Shown: positions 10,640 to 21,995 of the stretch, in pieces
Layout: the number at the start of each line of letters is the position of its first letter
How positions within the stretch are numbered: the first letter of the stretch is position 1
Source of the DNA: Nicotiana tabacum
Taxonomy: Eukaryota > Streptophyta > Magnoliopsida > Solanales > Solanaceae
Direction: 5' to 3'
Length of the DNA stretch: 64,000 bases
NCBI RefSeq assembly: GCF_000715075.1
Contig: NC_134095.1
Span: 49,838,806 to 49,902,805, forward strand
Translations under genes and position numbers: made by a program
The notes under the pieces: generated by a model
What the model was told of the DNA's origin: nothing
What the model saw: only the letters and a program-made list of their open reading frames with translations
Database searches by the model: none

Positions 10640-11659
10640 TGTTGAGTTTTGGATTGTTGAGTTTTTGTTTAGGATGAAATAGTCTTAAAATGAGAGTGAA
10701 TGCGAAATGGGATTTGGATTTGGATTCGGATTTGATCAAATGATCGATCGTTTGATTAATTATTGGGACCAAATTTATTTGTTAATAGTGAATATTAACG
10801 TGATATAATCCGTGTTTGTAACGGATGTTTTCCAATCCGTGTTTGTAACGGATGTTTTCCAATCCGTGTATTGTGTTGCACCAAGAAAGCAACAAGATGC
10901 CTAGTGCACCTCCCACTATGGCCAAGTTCTCCTCCCACCAAGCAAGTGTTCATTCCACCATGTAAGTGCTTCTTCCATGATATCCTAATGCTTGTTCCAC
11001 CACGGAGGGGGCGGATTTCTCTCACATGACTGATATAAATAGAGCAGAAGTTGTAGAGAAAGAAGAACACACCGGAAAAAAACACTCGAAACACTCTGTA
11101 TACACTCAAACTACACTCTGTATATAATTGATATACACTCTGTATACACTCAAACTACACTCTGTATACACTGTGTATACACTGGAAAAACGAATTGCAA
11201 TCTGATATCCTTTTCAGTAAGAATTCAACATCGGCTATACATTGCATTCCTTCCTCTCAGAATTTCCATTCGACTTTGAGTTCTCCTCCCTTGTTCTGCA
11301 TTGTTTTAAAACTACAAACAAAACAACTGTAAGTGTGATTTGCTGCCGAACTTTGCGTTCACTGAAATACTGGGGTTTGAAGTACCGCTACACCAGTGTG
11401 TAATTCGTTCTATCCTGGAAGGAAATAATCCATAACCTTGGGTACTAGGAGGAGATTAAATTCCTTAAGGAAACACTGTGAATTCAGTGGGTTCGAATTA
11501 ATTTTTGTTTCAGTTATATCATTTATATTTACGTATGTTACTGCTGTAGGTAGCTGATAAAGAGGATAACATATATCTAAGAGTGGAAAAGTTAAAACTT
11601 GCTCTTCCATTATTCCATATTTATACCAGATAAGAAGTACTATACAGGAAACAACAACA
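10640..11659 (+). repeat. 3' LTR of the copia element
   Basis: About 1020 bp, matching the 5' LTR end to end, with a ~30-bp tandem duplication near 10812-10864 and a rearranged GTATACAC block. Ends ACAACA before the ATCTT duplication. Confidence 0.93.
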
Positions 11660-11664
11660 ATCTT
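11660..11664. repeat. 5-bp target site duplication, right (copia)
   Basis: ATCTT, exact match to 4755-4759. Confidence 0.92.
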
Positions 11665-14489
11665 CTTCTAGCTCTCTTCAGATTTTCGAATGTATAGCTG
11701 AAATCCATGGCTGTTGTTGCAATGTTTTTGCCTAACTGTCTCTTCAATATTCTTAGGCATTCACTTTATAAATTTTAATTTGCATGATCGTTATTTTTCT
11801 TTAAACTTTCAAAGACTACTCTTTCAGTTCTTTTCGTCTTCACAGTTCAGTGTTACATTTAATTTCGATTATGCTTTTCTTTCAATTTTTGCCTAAACTT
11901 TTTCAAGTTTTCTTCGCCCTTTCCAGTTTCATGGCTGAAATTAGTGACTAATGTTGTCCTTTTCTTCTGATCCTCTTAAATTTTCCACATCTGCTCTGCT
12001 TAGGGAAGTTATTATGAGTTCCCAAGTTGGTAATTTGTTAAATCTCTCATCAACTAGAAAGTCTTATTTTGACATATTTCAAATACTAGATATTTTCGTT
12101 TCTATATATCTTACTGCGTCAAGAGAAACCAAAATGAATTTTTCGATTTTTTAGCATATTTCTTCTTCCTACTTGAAATGATGGTATGGCTCCTCATTTT
12201 TCAGTTTTTGTTTCTTATTCAGATGTATTCTATGTTTTGGATATTTATGCTTCTGCAACTGTGAAAGAATTCCCTAGCAAAAGTTTAGATTTGTATCTTA
12301 ATTTTGGCTACAAAAATTAAATATGTAATTCAAGCCTCAATCCTTAGAAAAATATTCAGGGAATAGAAAAGTTGCAGAGATATCGAATATGAATCATAAC
12401 AATGATGAGCACTTTGGAAAAATATATGCTGACAAATTAAGAGGACTAAGAGATGTGCATTACATAAACTAAATTTTCTACACGTTAAAATTCTTGAAAT
12501 ACCACTTTATTGTTTTTAAGATACGCCATCATCGGTTTCTTTCAAAGACTGTCTTCCTAATCTTGTGCAAGAGATCAGGGATTAGCATACACTCTTTCTT
12601 AGTTGCTCATCTAATTTAGGAGAGCTATTCCAATGAAAGAGGGTTCTTAAATTCCTAAAATTCTATTTGCTAGGTCATAAGTTGATTATTGTTTCTTTTG
12701 AGCTTCTAGATCGTATATGCAAAGTGATTGATTATTTTAATAAAAAGTCCTTTTTGATGGAACTGAATCTTGGACCCCACACAACCGGAAGACTTGGAGC
12801 AGCTAAGAGGGCTTTTTTTAACTTTATTTTGTTGAGAAAGATGGTCATCTAATTAAAATTTATTTCCTTTTCTTTTAAGTGTTGGGACAAGCTAATGAGA
12901 CAAGTATTTTGACATAGCAATTTATTATACTAATAGATGCTGAATCTTTCACTAGGTTCAGTCAAAGAAATATTTAAATAGTATATTCTAGAGGTATTGA
13001 TTTTATCTCCTCTAACCAAAACCATTGATTGTATGGACAATGCATCTCAGACGGTCCATTAAAATGCAAGTTGGTTCTGTCTCTCATTGCATCTATGCCT
13101 GCTAAATTACACTTTTGTGTTTGATTGTTTTATTTTTTATTTGATAATATCTAATTTTCTTAAAACATTCTTCTATTTGTTGTTTGTTATGCATCCTTAT
13201 AGCCGTATATGCATTATCTCTACAGAAAGATTGAAATTAAAATATTATTTTTCCATTGAGGTGATATCTTGGGATGTTAATTGAATATTACAGTAGAAAG
13301 GAAGAAGGTTAATCAGTCTTGTAAACATGCATTATAGTTTGCTAAATGATTAATCCATATTATATAAACAGATTAAGTTCTTGAATTTTTAAGTTTTAAA
13401 GTAAGATATATAAAGTTTTCAGAAAAATGGTGCATCCAGCACATGAAGTGATTTGCAAGTTGTCTTCAAGAAATTTTTTATTAAATTTATATTTTGGGTT
13501 CTGAAATGCTATTCCTTTTGGGTATCGGTTACTTTCAGTTAAAGCTATAATTGACTTGGAGAAACAAGCTGCTAATGACACACTAGGTGAAAGAAAGATT
13601 TGTATAACCTGACTGTTTGTTGATTCTGAGAAGCAACTAAATCTTTTTACTTAGCTCCATACTTCTTCATTTGTCAAACTTCATAAGAGGATTTTGATCA
13701 AGTGTTGAGTCAAAAGGTGTATTGCACTTCTCTAAGCTATAATTATAGAAAACTTGTGCATAAATTTTTCCTGTAATTAGATAGTTATGATCTAGTGTTG
13801 AAACCTTAGTTGCGAATATATTTCTTAGTTTCATTTATTGCAATTCAATTTGAGCCAAATGAAAATGTTCTAACCATAAAATATTATGGCAAGGACAGTA
13901 AAGACAAAGTTGTAAATGGTAGTGATCCATGTGTGTTGAAAAATTGTGGTAAAGTTTATAATTGGGCCTTTTAAATGCTGATGTTGCTATATGACTGCTA
14001 GGTAGCTCTATGCCATACAGTTAGAAGCTGAATATTCTGATTTAATGTAGTATGCAAGACCACTAGGAAGTGATAGTAGGTAGACAATTGATCACATAAA
14101 ATCACATTCATTGAGTTAAGAGGTGTGTGTAAGAAATTTATGCTCTATTCATTTATTCTTTTGATGAGAATCAGTTTCTGTTCATGTCCTCTATCTAAAG
14201 TTACCAAGATCCACCACTGATACTTTGAATGGCCACGCTCAATGCAGTTAAATTTTGGCTGCTCAGTGATTGTTATTTGAATCTGCAGGTAATATCATGT
14301 AAATTCATTTTCTTCGTTTTGATTTCAAATTCAATTTTAGGGTTGTTTGACATAAATTTTATATATTTGATTGATATCTTTATTTTTGAAGATTTGTATG
14401 TGACTTTGGTAATATTTGATTTTTGAAATAAGTAGAGTCACTTAAGAACAAGTATCTGATTTCAAGTTGCCTCATATAACACTAAGCCG
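11665..14489. other. AT-rich DNA without a recognisable gene
   Basis: 2.8 kb with only short chance open frames in all phases and no domain I can recognise. The left end (11665-11950) is CT-rich and could continue the interrupted leader seen before the copia insertion. There are many T-rich stretches and possible GT/AG junctions, as in plant introns. It may be intron or decayed gene DNA; no exon can be defended. Confidence 0.5.
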
Positions 14490-14890
14490 ATGAATCTATC
14501 TCTCTTGCGAAAAGTCATTATGAGAATACTACGAGAGGTAGCTAGATTTTGTGAAGGTCCTTTGCTAGATTGTGCCAGCAATGTAGAATATATGGATGAA
14601 TATCTAGGTTATCCAGAAGGATAAGTAGTGCAAGTCCCTCGAGCCATATGCACATTCCAGCGCTGCTTGGAGGCATTTAGAATTTATATTAGTAAGCTAC
14701 TAAATAAAAATTTCTTATCATCTCATCCAATGATGATAGAAACTTTCTAGATTTCAATGATAATAAAATAAATTGTATGGCTTTGCAGAGTATGGTAGCA
14801 ATAGTAGAAATGACAGGAGATCGAGTAGAGGTTAACGTTAATGAAAATCGACAAGAAAAAGCAATCTGGTTCTATATACTTGTGGAGTGA
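14490..14890 (+). pseudogene. Possible exon relics of an unidentified gene
   Basis: Two gene-like pieces. A 44-codon open frame from ATG 14490 to TAA 14622 reads MNLSLLRKVIMRILREVARF at its start and has balanced amino-acid use unlike the surrounding AT-rich frames. A second piece starts after a good acceptor (TTTGCAG, near 14790) and reads SMVAIVEMTGDRVEV to a TGA near 14890. Followed by AT-rich sequence that could be a 3' end. I do not recognise the family. It could be the tail of a decayed host gene or chance. Confidence 0.25.
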
Positions 14891-15438
14891 TGGGTTCCAT
14901 TAGCGCCTCATGTCATGTCTTTTAAGCATTGTAGTTTTTTTGCTTTTGAAGTAGGAATACGTTATGTCTTTTTATGGAATTTAGCTTTTTTTATTTTAAA
15001 CTTGTAATTTCAAACAGAGTAAACTGTCATGCCAAAGAATTTTTTATGTACTGTATAGTGTATACAACCAAATATTATATATTGTGTATTTGTATGGATG
15101 TTTTATATTCAGCTATTCAGTTCCCCTATTGCAACTATTATAATTAATTTTCTGCTATAATCAATTTTATGCTTGTGTGAAATCGAAATATACTACCACC
15201 GCAGAAGTGTTGGGCCCCACGGGCAATTATAACAGAAGAAAAAGTGTGGGAAGGGAAGAAGAAAAAGGTTTTGAAGACCTACTTTGACTTGGCATTTCTT
15301 CAATATTAAATAAGTATTCGCTAACGCAATTTTTCAAGTGTTTTGACTATTGAATGATTGTGGGCGGAAATGTGTTACACCTAAACACGTTAATAGTTTA
15401 GTTTAAATTTCCAAAATCCGAATTCTAGACTCAAGATC
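14891..15438 (+). promoter_or_regulatory. Intergenic and promoter region of the F-box gene
   Basis: About 550 bp of AT-rich sequence upstream of the F-box ATG. TA-rich stretches near 15300-15320 (AATATTAAATAAG) could serve as core promoter. No unambiguous TATA box or named element is seen. Confidence 0.4.
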
Positions 15439-17876
15439 ATGGCTTCCGTCGATTTAGGGAATCCATCTAACAAACAAACAGTGACTGTCACCGGAGTTGA
15501 AGAAACCCTAGACCGAATCAGTCAATTGCCGGAATCACTCATGATTCAAATTCTCTCTCTTTTGCCAACCAAGGAGGCATTCAGAAGCTGTATTCTATCA
15601 AAAAGGTGGCAGTATCTCTGTACTTCAGTTTATAATCTAAATTTCACTGACGCTGATAATATGCCACAAGAAGCCTTTATATCCTATGTAGACTCTGCCT
15701 TAGCTCGTTGCACTTCTTCCAAAATCAAAATATTCCAGCTCACTTTCGGTTGGCAGCATGTTTACTGGTCGCAATACAGCCAATGGCTGGCATTTGCTGT
15801 CGAAAAAGAAACGGAACATGTTGAATTGAAGTCATTTGGTGATGATTATGACATTTTCACATTGCCTCAATTCATCTACACTTGTTCGTCGTTGATAACA
15901 TTGAAATTGATCCGCTGTGCACTTGATAAAGAAGTAATTATAGCGTGGAAGTCGCTAAAGAGCTTAGTGTTGATCGATATGGTGTTAGATGGTGACGATA
16001 TTGTGAACCTACTCTCAGGTTCTCCTGCTTTGGAAACTTTGGAATTTAATGTATGCATGGGTTTCCGTCGTCTCGAAATTAGTTCGTCAAATTTGAAGAG
16101 ACTAAATATTAAAAGCTGGAGGTTGTTGGATGTCGAAGATGATCATTCCTTGGAAATTTTTGCGCCATATCTTCAGCATTTGGAGATCTCTGGAAGTATT
16201 TCTGATCTCAAGTGCAGGCTACTAAATGTATCCTCTCTGGTCAATGCTAAACTTACTTTCAACAATGATTGCGAAAAAGATATTCAGGATTGGAATGGAT
16301 ATCATGTCGATGATGCAGTGGACAGTTGTCGTGATTATCATCAATCATTTATCATCGTCGTGCAAGATTATCTTCAAAAGTTAAGTAATGTGACCAACCT
16401 CACAATTGGAACATGGTTAACAGAGGTTTGTTTATTAGTCAAAATACTTTATTTACTCTATTTGAATTTAACAAAAAGTTGCAAAGGGGGAAAGGTTTTA
16501 AGAGTCAGATGCAATTGGGCACTTTTATGCAGATTGTACAATGCACTGGTAAATAGAGACCACTCTGAACAAGAAGACATTAATAAATTCCAGTTGCAGA
16601 ATATATCTTTATAAGTCATCAAATTTATAAAGATATTTTGCCAGATCTGATCCCCTAAAATATTCGATTTTAATTTATCAGAGTATCACAACAGGGTTAA
16701 GACCATCATCCGTAAGTTAACCGACAAAGTCTGCTTAGCTGCTTACAATCTCATGTTGCAGGTCCTGTGCATGCTGCAGCTCGAAGAGGTGCCAATTCCA
16801 GAACTAAAATGCAAATATCTAACACTAAAGTTACATTTAAAAAAGCTTAATTTGTGTGGGGTAGCTAGCCTTTTGCGAGCCTCGCCTCATGTGGAGACAC
16901 TCAACATAGACGTGGCAACGATGAGTGTAACTTCCTGGAACTTTTTCTCCTCTGTTTACATATTCATTTTATGATGGTTTAACACCTCCCTCTCCTGTGA
17001 AGTTGTTTCTGAAGTAGAATGCAAATATATCCTTGATTGTCAGAAGCTTTGCTAATGTCACTGTAAAGCTTCATGTTAATATGGTGTTGCTACCTTTGGC
17101 TAGTGGCAGAGTCAGAATTTTCACTAAGGGGTGTCAAAATATAAAAATTTAAATGTACGACAAAGTCAGGGGATTCATAATATAATATTCATACATTTAA
17201 AAAAAAAAAGGTACCTAGCTACAAAATGCAATTTTCTGGCGAATTGACATCCCTTGGTATAAGGTGGCTCCCCCACTGCCTTTTGCAAATGAGCTCTGAA
17301 ACGAAAAGGTTTTTGCACTATCACTCATTTCTTGGGTTACTTATGCCATAAATCTTTATGATATGGACACCCATCCTAGTCTGTTTTCAAGTACCATTAA
17401 GATTTGTTGGTTCTGAAATAATTCTCTACCACACACTTCTGCTATGAAATCACTTTCACTTTAGTGCAATTTCCATTTGGCTACCTGCATTTGGTCCTGA
17501 TTATATTCTCTGTCTCCAGCTTCATGATTCCTTCTGTCACTTTAAGTTAAGATATTTGGCCAAAGGAGATAATGTTGATTTGCGGATATGGACTTCAAGC
17601 TTTGTGTTTCCCAGCCTCAAGAATGTTAAGATTGTCAACTCCTTGGGGGTGTGCTTGAAGGATCATTTCAAACCGGGCTGTGACAAGCTTTTCGAACTTT
17701 CAAAAATTCTGTTAAAGAACGCGACTGTTTTGGAGAAGTTCTTTATCGTATCAAAGAAAAGAAAGTGCAGGAGATGTTCAACGGACTGTGTGTCCCAATA
17801 TTTTCTTCAATTGGCTGAGAAATTGTTAGGTTGTCCAAGATCCTCCACCAATTCTGTGATTCTCTTCCAAGAGTGA
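15439..17876 (+). CDS. F-box/FBD/LRR-repeat protein, three exons
   Basis: The only convincing cellular gene. Exon 1 is 15439-16425, exon 2 is 16762-16926 and exon 3 is 17520-17876, giving about 502 residues. All junctions are GT/AG and phase 0 (GAG|GTTTGT, TTGCAG|GTC, AGT|GTAACT, CTCCAG|CTT). Residues ~26-66 form an F-box (LPESLMIQILSLLPTKEA, SKRW), which binds SKP1 in SCF ubiquitin ligases. The middle has leucine-rich segments (LKSLVLIDMVLDGDDIVNLL, LETLEF). Exon 3 holds an FBD domain (SLKNVKIVNSL, NATVLEKFFI, ending SSTNSVILFQE), the normal end of this family. The first ATG after an upstream stop fits the family start. The substrate is unknown; FBD families are large and often poorly expressed. 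If intron 1 is retained, the frame reads on to a stop at 16612-16614. Confidence 0.88.
17101..17278. mobile_element. hAT-type MITE in intron 2 of the F-box gene
   Basis: 178 bp with imperfect inverted ends (TAGTGGCAGAGTCAG at left; GGCTCCCCCACTG at right) and flanking 8-bp repeats CCTTTGGC (17093-17100) and CCTTTTGC (17279-17286), seven of eight matching. The interior (AAGGGGTGTCAAAATATAAA) resembles a short repeat common in Solanaceae. Non-coding, and removed with the intron. Confidence 0.75.
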
Positions 17877-18942
17877 GCTTTTCATGATCTGACTGCCAGT
17901 AGTTTCCTGTGGCAGTATATACAAGAAATGTTGACTTATATTGAGTTCTTGGTAAGCTGCTCATGCTATCATGAATTTTAACTTCTCTATAAGCTTGTAA
18001 CTAATTACTTTTTATTATTGGCCTTACCCATGTGGCATACCAAATGTTATTGTATCTTGGTTTATCATGATTCATGAAGTATTTCTTTGTTGCATTTTAG
18101 GTGGTGCACATGCGCCTTGAAATTTTCTGGCGACTCTTAGCAAGTCACATTTTTTTATGATAGTTAGCGGCATGAAATGTTGTGTTTTACTACCTTGCTT
18201 TGTCAATAGCATCAAGGTCTATGATTGTGTTCGTGTTTCTTGTTGACTTATATTGGTTTGCATTGTTTATTTACCTTAAATAGCCTCGAGCAGTTGTAAT
18301 TGAGGCTTACAGTGCTGTTGAATCTTTTTGCTTGAAGTTAAGGTTGTATGATTAGATCTATCTGTTTGATTCACCTGAAATCTACATTCTTGGGGCATAT
18401 TTTTGTTGGATGGGACAGCTTACACGGGGTTGTGAAGAACTTTTTGGAACAACAATTCTCTTGATAAATGTCTTGAGAAATAGTTTAGTTTCTGTTTTCC
18501 CTTTGTTTAATAGAACTACCTTTCTGGGTTTGGTTGAACAGCATATAAACAACCAATTTAGTGAACTTTGCAGAAGTGTCAGGCGCTAATGGAATCGAAG
18601 TATATTTCTTAATCTTTGATGTACGACTTCATAGTTTTTTTAATCTTTGATGTACGACTTGAAAGTTCTGCATTACCTTCAATAATATTGTAGCTTCATT
18701 CATTATTCTCTTCTATCCCAGTGAAATGACTAAAAATTCCCGTGTTCGCCCTCAATCTTGACTTGTGTTCGACCTATTTTAATGACACAAAATATTATGA
18801 CCAGTCAAATTGTGTGATCCTAATGGTAATTTTCTGTGTCTTGCAAAATAAAATTGAGTTATTTAACAAGCTTGATTGGGTATTGGTTTAGAGTCAATGG
18901 AATCAGTATAATAGGTTAAATACCGTTAATTCCGTAAAAATT
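17877..18942 (+). other. 3' flank of the F-box gene
   Basis: No further coding sequence. The first few hundred bases include possible spliced 3' untranslated sequence (a GT-like donor at 17951). A short direct duplication of TAATCTTTGATGTACGACTT lies near 18611 and 18641. Otherwise AT-rich with no recognised feature. Confidence 0.5.
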
Positions 18943-19709
18943 GCACGGGGCACCCTATTTGGTCGCCCGGCGCCCCCATTTAACCTATACCCATTTTTTT
19001 AAATTTTTTTAATTTGTACCCACTTTTTAAATAACTTCAGCCTCCTTTCTCCTACTCCTTCTCCTCATTCGTTTTCTTCTTCAAGTTACAAAACAAACTA
19101 GTATTTATCTCCAAAAGCAACGCTGCTTTAGTTATAAAGTCAATTTTTTTTAATTGAACAGTTCGGCAGTTGTATTTCTGCTCCAAATTTACAGCAAATT
19201 AGTCTTAGGAAAAAGTTTAAGTTACCAATAGGATGAGCTGTAAAATTTTGGAGTTTTTGTATGTTTATTCGTGTTTGAGCTGAGAAGATGTACACTATTT
19301 TTCTTAAAAAATCACTGCTAATTGTGGTGCTTCAGCTCTAGAGCTGAACTTCGCCAGTTATAAACAAAAATCAGCTCTAGAGCTGAAGTTCGCCAGTTAC
19401 AAAACCAAAACTTCGCCAGTTACAAAAACAAAAACTTCAGCTCTAGAGCTGAACTTCGCCAGTTACAAAAACAAAAATTTCAGCTCTAGAGCTGAAGTTC
19501 GCTAGTTAAAAAACAAAAAACTTTAGCTCTAGAGCTGAACTTCAGGCCCGACTACTAGAATGCTAAAGTTTTGCGTGATTGCCTTTGCTACTTCAACCCC
19601 GTATGCTGAAGTTATGCGAAAAAGCGGGTACGTTTGCAATTTTTTTTGCAAAGCAGGCACAAGTTAAAACTTGACACAAAAAGTGGGTATAGATGCAAAT
19701 GCCCCGTGT
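18943..19709. mobile_element. MITE with palindromic interior repeats
   Basis: About 767 bp. The left end reads GCACGGGGCA, then CTATACCCATTTT at ~18984. The right end is its inverted counterpart (AAAAAGTGGGTATAG, then TGCCCCGTGTG). Both ends thus share two spaced inverted blocks, which marks a non-autonomous DNA element. No clear target duplication is seen, so the exact ends and superfamily are uncertain. Confidence 0.65.
19334..19544. repeat. Five spaced copies of palindrome AGCTCTAGAGCT
   Basis: Within the MITE, the 12-bp perfect palindrome AGCTCTAGAGCT occurs five times, mostly as part of TTCAGCTCTAGAGCTGAA, separated by CTTCGCCAGTTACAAAAACA-like spacers. The palindromes could extrude as hairpins in single-stranded DNA or RNA. 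Confidence 0.85.
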
Positions 19710-20109
19710 GACGTAATCTCTAAGCCAATGCAGATAAATCATTTAATTTAAGTGGTTAAAAATAGTCAGAAGTCCATAAAACCTTTATGGAGCATTTCTA
19801 GATCCCTCATTGAAACTTATATAAACAAAATGGTTTATTAATCCAGCAAACTTGGAGGTAAAAACCTCAATGGCCACCTACATAATTCGAGCAGCATTAT
19901 ACGAGACATTGAGCAGCTAGAGCTAGTTTTCGATTTGGTTACTTGTTCAATGCTGTAATTTTAAATGTGACTTTTGGCCACCCTAGTAAGCTTCCAAAAT
20001 TGAAGGACTAGTGTTGTTGATAAATAAGATGAAGAGTTGGAGACGAATGGAAGGATAAAAATGTCAATTATACTATATATAGAATCAAATAAGCCTATTT
20101 TCGCAATAA
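19710..20109. other. Intergenic, nothing recognised
   Basis: 400 bp of AT-rich DNA with no open frame of note, no repeat structure and no RNA gene that I can see. Confidence 0.5.
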
Positions 20110-20272
20110 TATAAACAAAAAGGGGTCGGCCCTGCCCCTGAACTATCAGGTTTGGTCTAAAATTGCCCTACATTTACCTATTGGGCTAAATATAACCTTC
20201 CGGTTAAGATTTTGGCTCACAACTGTCCTAATAGTTAACATCCCATATCAGATTAAAAATTAATATTATTTT

Positions 20273-20780
20273 GGGAAACTTACACAAATATCCCGAATAA
20301 GTCTCAACTTACCAACCTCTAGCCACTAGTCATATACTTACCAAAACTAGCCAAGTACATATAAAAATTGAAAAACCAAATAAATAAGATTCTCTCTCTC
20401 AAAGAATCACATGCAAAAATCATCTTCCATATCACGCATGTATCTCACACACAAGTATATATAGATAACATGTGATACACAATTGATACATATGTGATAC
20501 ACAAATGATACACAATGTGATACACATACCATTTTTTTCATGTTCATTTTTTACTTCGAATTTTATTCAAACCACCTCAAACTTCACCAAATCATCCAAA
20601 AACTGAGATTCAAGCTCCTTAAGATGTATCCAATCTATTCTAATAACACCCGCTCAAACAAAATAAAAATTTGATATTTTTTTGCTACAAATAGCTAATT
20701 GACTAATATTAGTAATATTTTTTGAATTGACCAATTTTTGTAATCAGCTCCTTATAAATGGACAAAGCTGGTAGTTTTCC
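20273..20780. mobile_element. Mutator-like MITE with 9-bp target duplication
   Basis: 508 bp between exact 9-bp repeats TATTATTTT (20264-20272 and 20781-20789). The ends are short imperfect inverted repeats (GGGAAACTTAC at left; minus-strand right end GGAAAACTACC). Non-coding. The duplication is AT-rich, so chance cannot be fully excluded, but the matching ends support it. Confidence 0.65.
20460..20528. repeat. GTGATACACA-like short tandem repeats
   Basis: Five to six diverged copies of TGATACACAA, inside the MITE. Confidence 0.7.
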
Positions 20781-20880
20781 TATTATTTTTTAATGATGTG
20801 GCATTATCCTAATGGTTGATTTAAAACCCACCTCAAATATGTCTAACCCACACATTCTACCCATTAAACTCTCTAACTCA

Positions 20881-21990
20881 TCGATGATTTCTACATCCTA
20901 TAGTACATAAAATACACCCTATATTTCCCGAAAAGTCAGTTTCACACTCAACTTTTACGAGCGTTCTAGTACTGCTCTATTATTATTTATGGTGAAATTA
21001 ATACCTCCTTCAAAGATGAGGTGGCAAAAAAAGTGAGTTCACCTCACTCAAAGCGAGTGGGAAGATGAAAAAAAATATTAAAAGCTGCTTAAATTATACA
21101 TGTCATTTCTTCGTTGGTTATTACATTTGGTTACACTTAATTAGTTGTATTTATTGTTGTACTAATCCTTTTAATTTTTTTTTCCTTTCTCTTCTTTATT
21201 TTCCCTGTTGTCTTCTCTTCTCTTTCTCTCTTTTCTTTCTTATTACATACGAGTAATGAGATGAAAATACTTGTTAATGTTGTTCGCAATCTATGTGTGT
21301 TAGATATTTCAAATATTCATATGTAACTATACTACAGCTTCAGAGTTCAAAGACTTCTTCAGGATCTCAATGATTCACTTTTGTAGGTCATTTTCCAAGC
21401 TAAAATACTTCTACACTGAATCAACAAAAGAGGATACATGAAAAATATCTTGCCAGGTACTTGATTATAAACTCATATAATCTATATAATTGTTAAAGAG
21501 CTCTTAAATGGTTAAATGGGAACTATCTTCTTCTTTCTTCCTTTTTCCCGATATAATTATGCCGAAAGCCAATATACGAAATTTAAATTTACAAAAGAAT
21601 AACCAAAAACTTGAAGAACAGATACTGCTCCCCCCCCCCCCCCCCAAAAAAAAATACTTATTTTTTAGGAAATAAAAAATAATCTTCTTTTCATGATTTT
21701 TTTCCAAAATGTTATTAAAACATTTTTACCTATCATATTTAATTTTTGCTAATAGTTACGAACTAAATTTGTTGGTTGAACTACTATATAACATGCTTCT
21801 TTTTGGAATGAAGAGCGTAAAATATGAAGCAATCTTGTACAAAGAAGCATCTCTTACCTTGAATATTGAGAGATAGAGAAACCAGAGTAGATATAAAGCG
21901 TAATACTTATCATAAGCGGGACTTCATTTTCCATTGGCAACGGACATTTAAAATATGAATCTCTCTTCCACTTTGATAAAAGATAAAAGT
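20881..21990. other. Intergenic, low-complexity patches
   Basis: 1.1 kb without a gene. Holds a CT-rich stretch (21179-21240), a run of 16 C (21630-21645) followed by 9 A, and short chance frames. No RNA gene or element boundary seen. Confidence 0.5.
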
Positions 21991-21995
21991 ATATT

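Larger units (their letters stand above)
4760..11659 (+). mobile_element. Ty1/copia LTR retrotransposon, full length, inactive
   Basis: A 6.9-kb element with two LTRs of about 1 kb that start TGTTGAGTTTT and end ACAACA, a 5-bp target duplication, and a coding region in copia order: Gag with zinc knuckle, protease, integrase, reverse transcriptase, RNase H. A polypurine tract (GTGGGGGAT) abuts the 3' LTR. The coding region has at least four in-frame stops, three frameshifts and a 122-bp insertion, so the element cannot move by itself. No TGG-starting primer binding site is seen next to the 5' LTR. Confidence 0.96.
20110..20880. repeat. Older dispersed repeat carrying a MITE
   Basis: Sequence starting near GGGTCGGCCCTGCCCCTGAA (20120) is interrupted by a MITE at 20273-20780 and resumes at 20781. 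It looks like a repeat of the type starting GCCCCTGAACTATC found scattered in Solanaceae, but no termini are clear. Confidence 0.35.

Noticed and set aside
21065..21256. 63-codon Phe/Leu/Cys-rich frame
   Set aside because: Translation of CT-rich low-complexity DNA; membrane-like appearance is an artefact of composition.
21630..21654. Run of 16 C and 9 A as a possible element tail
   Set aside because: No target duplication or retroposon body found next to it; homopolymer length may also be a sequencing artefact.
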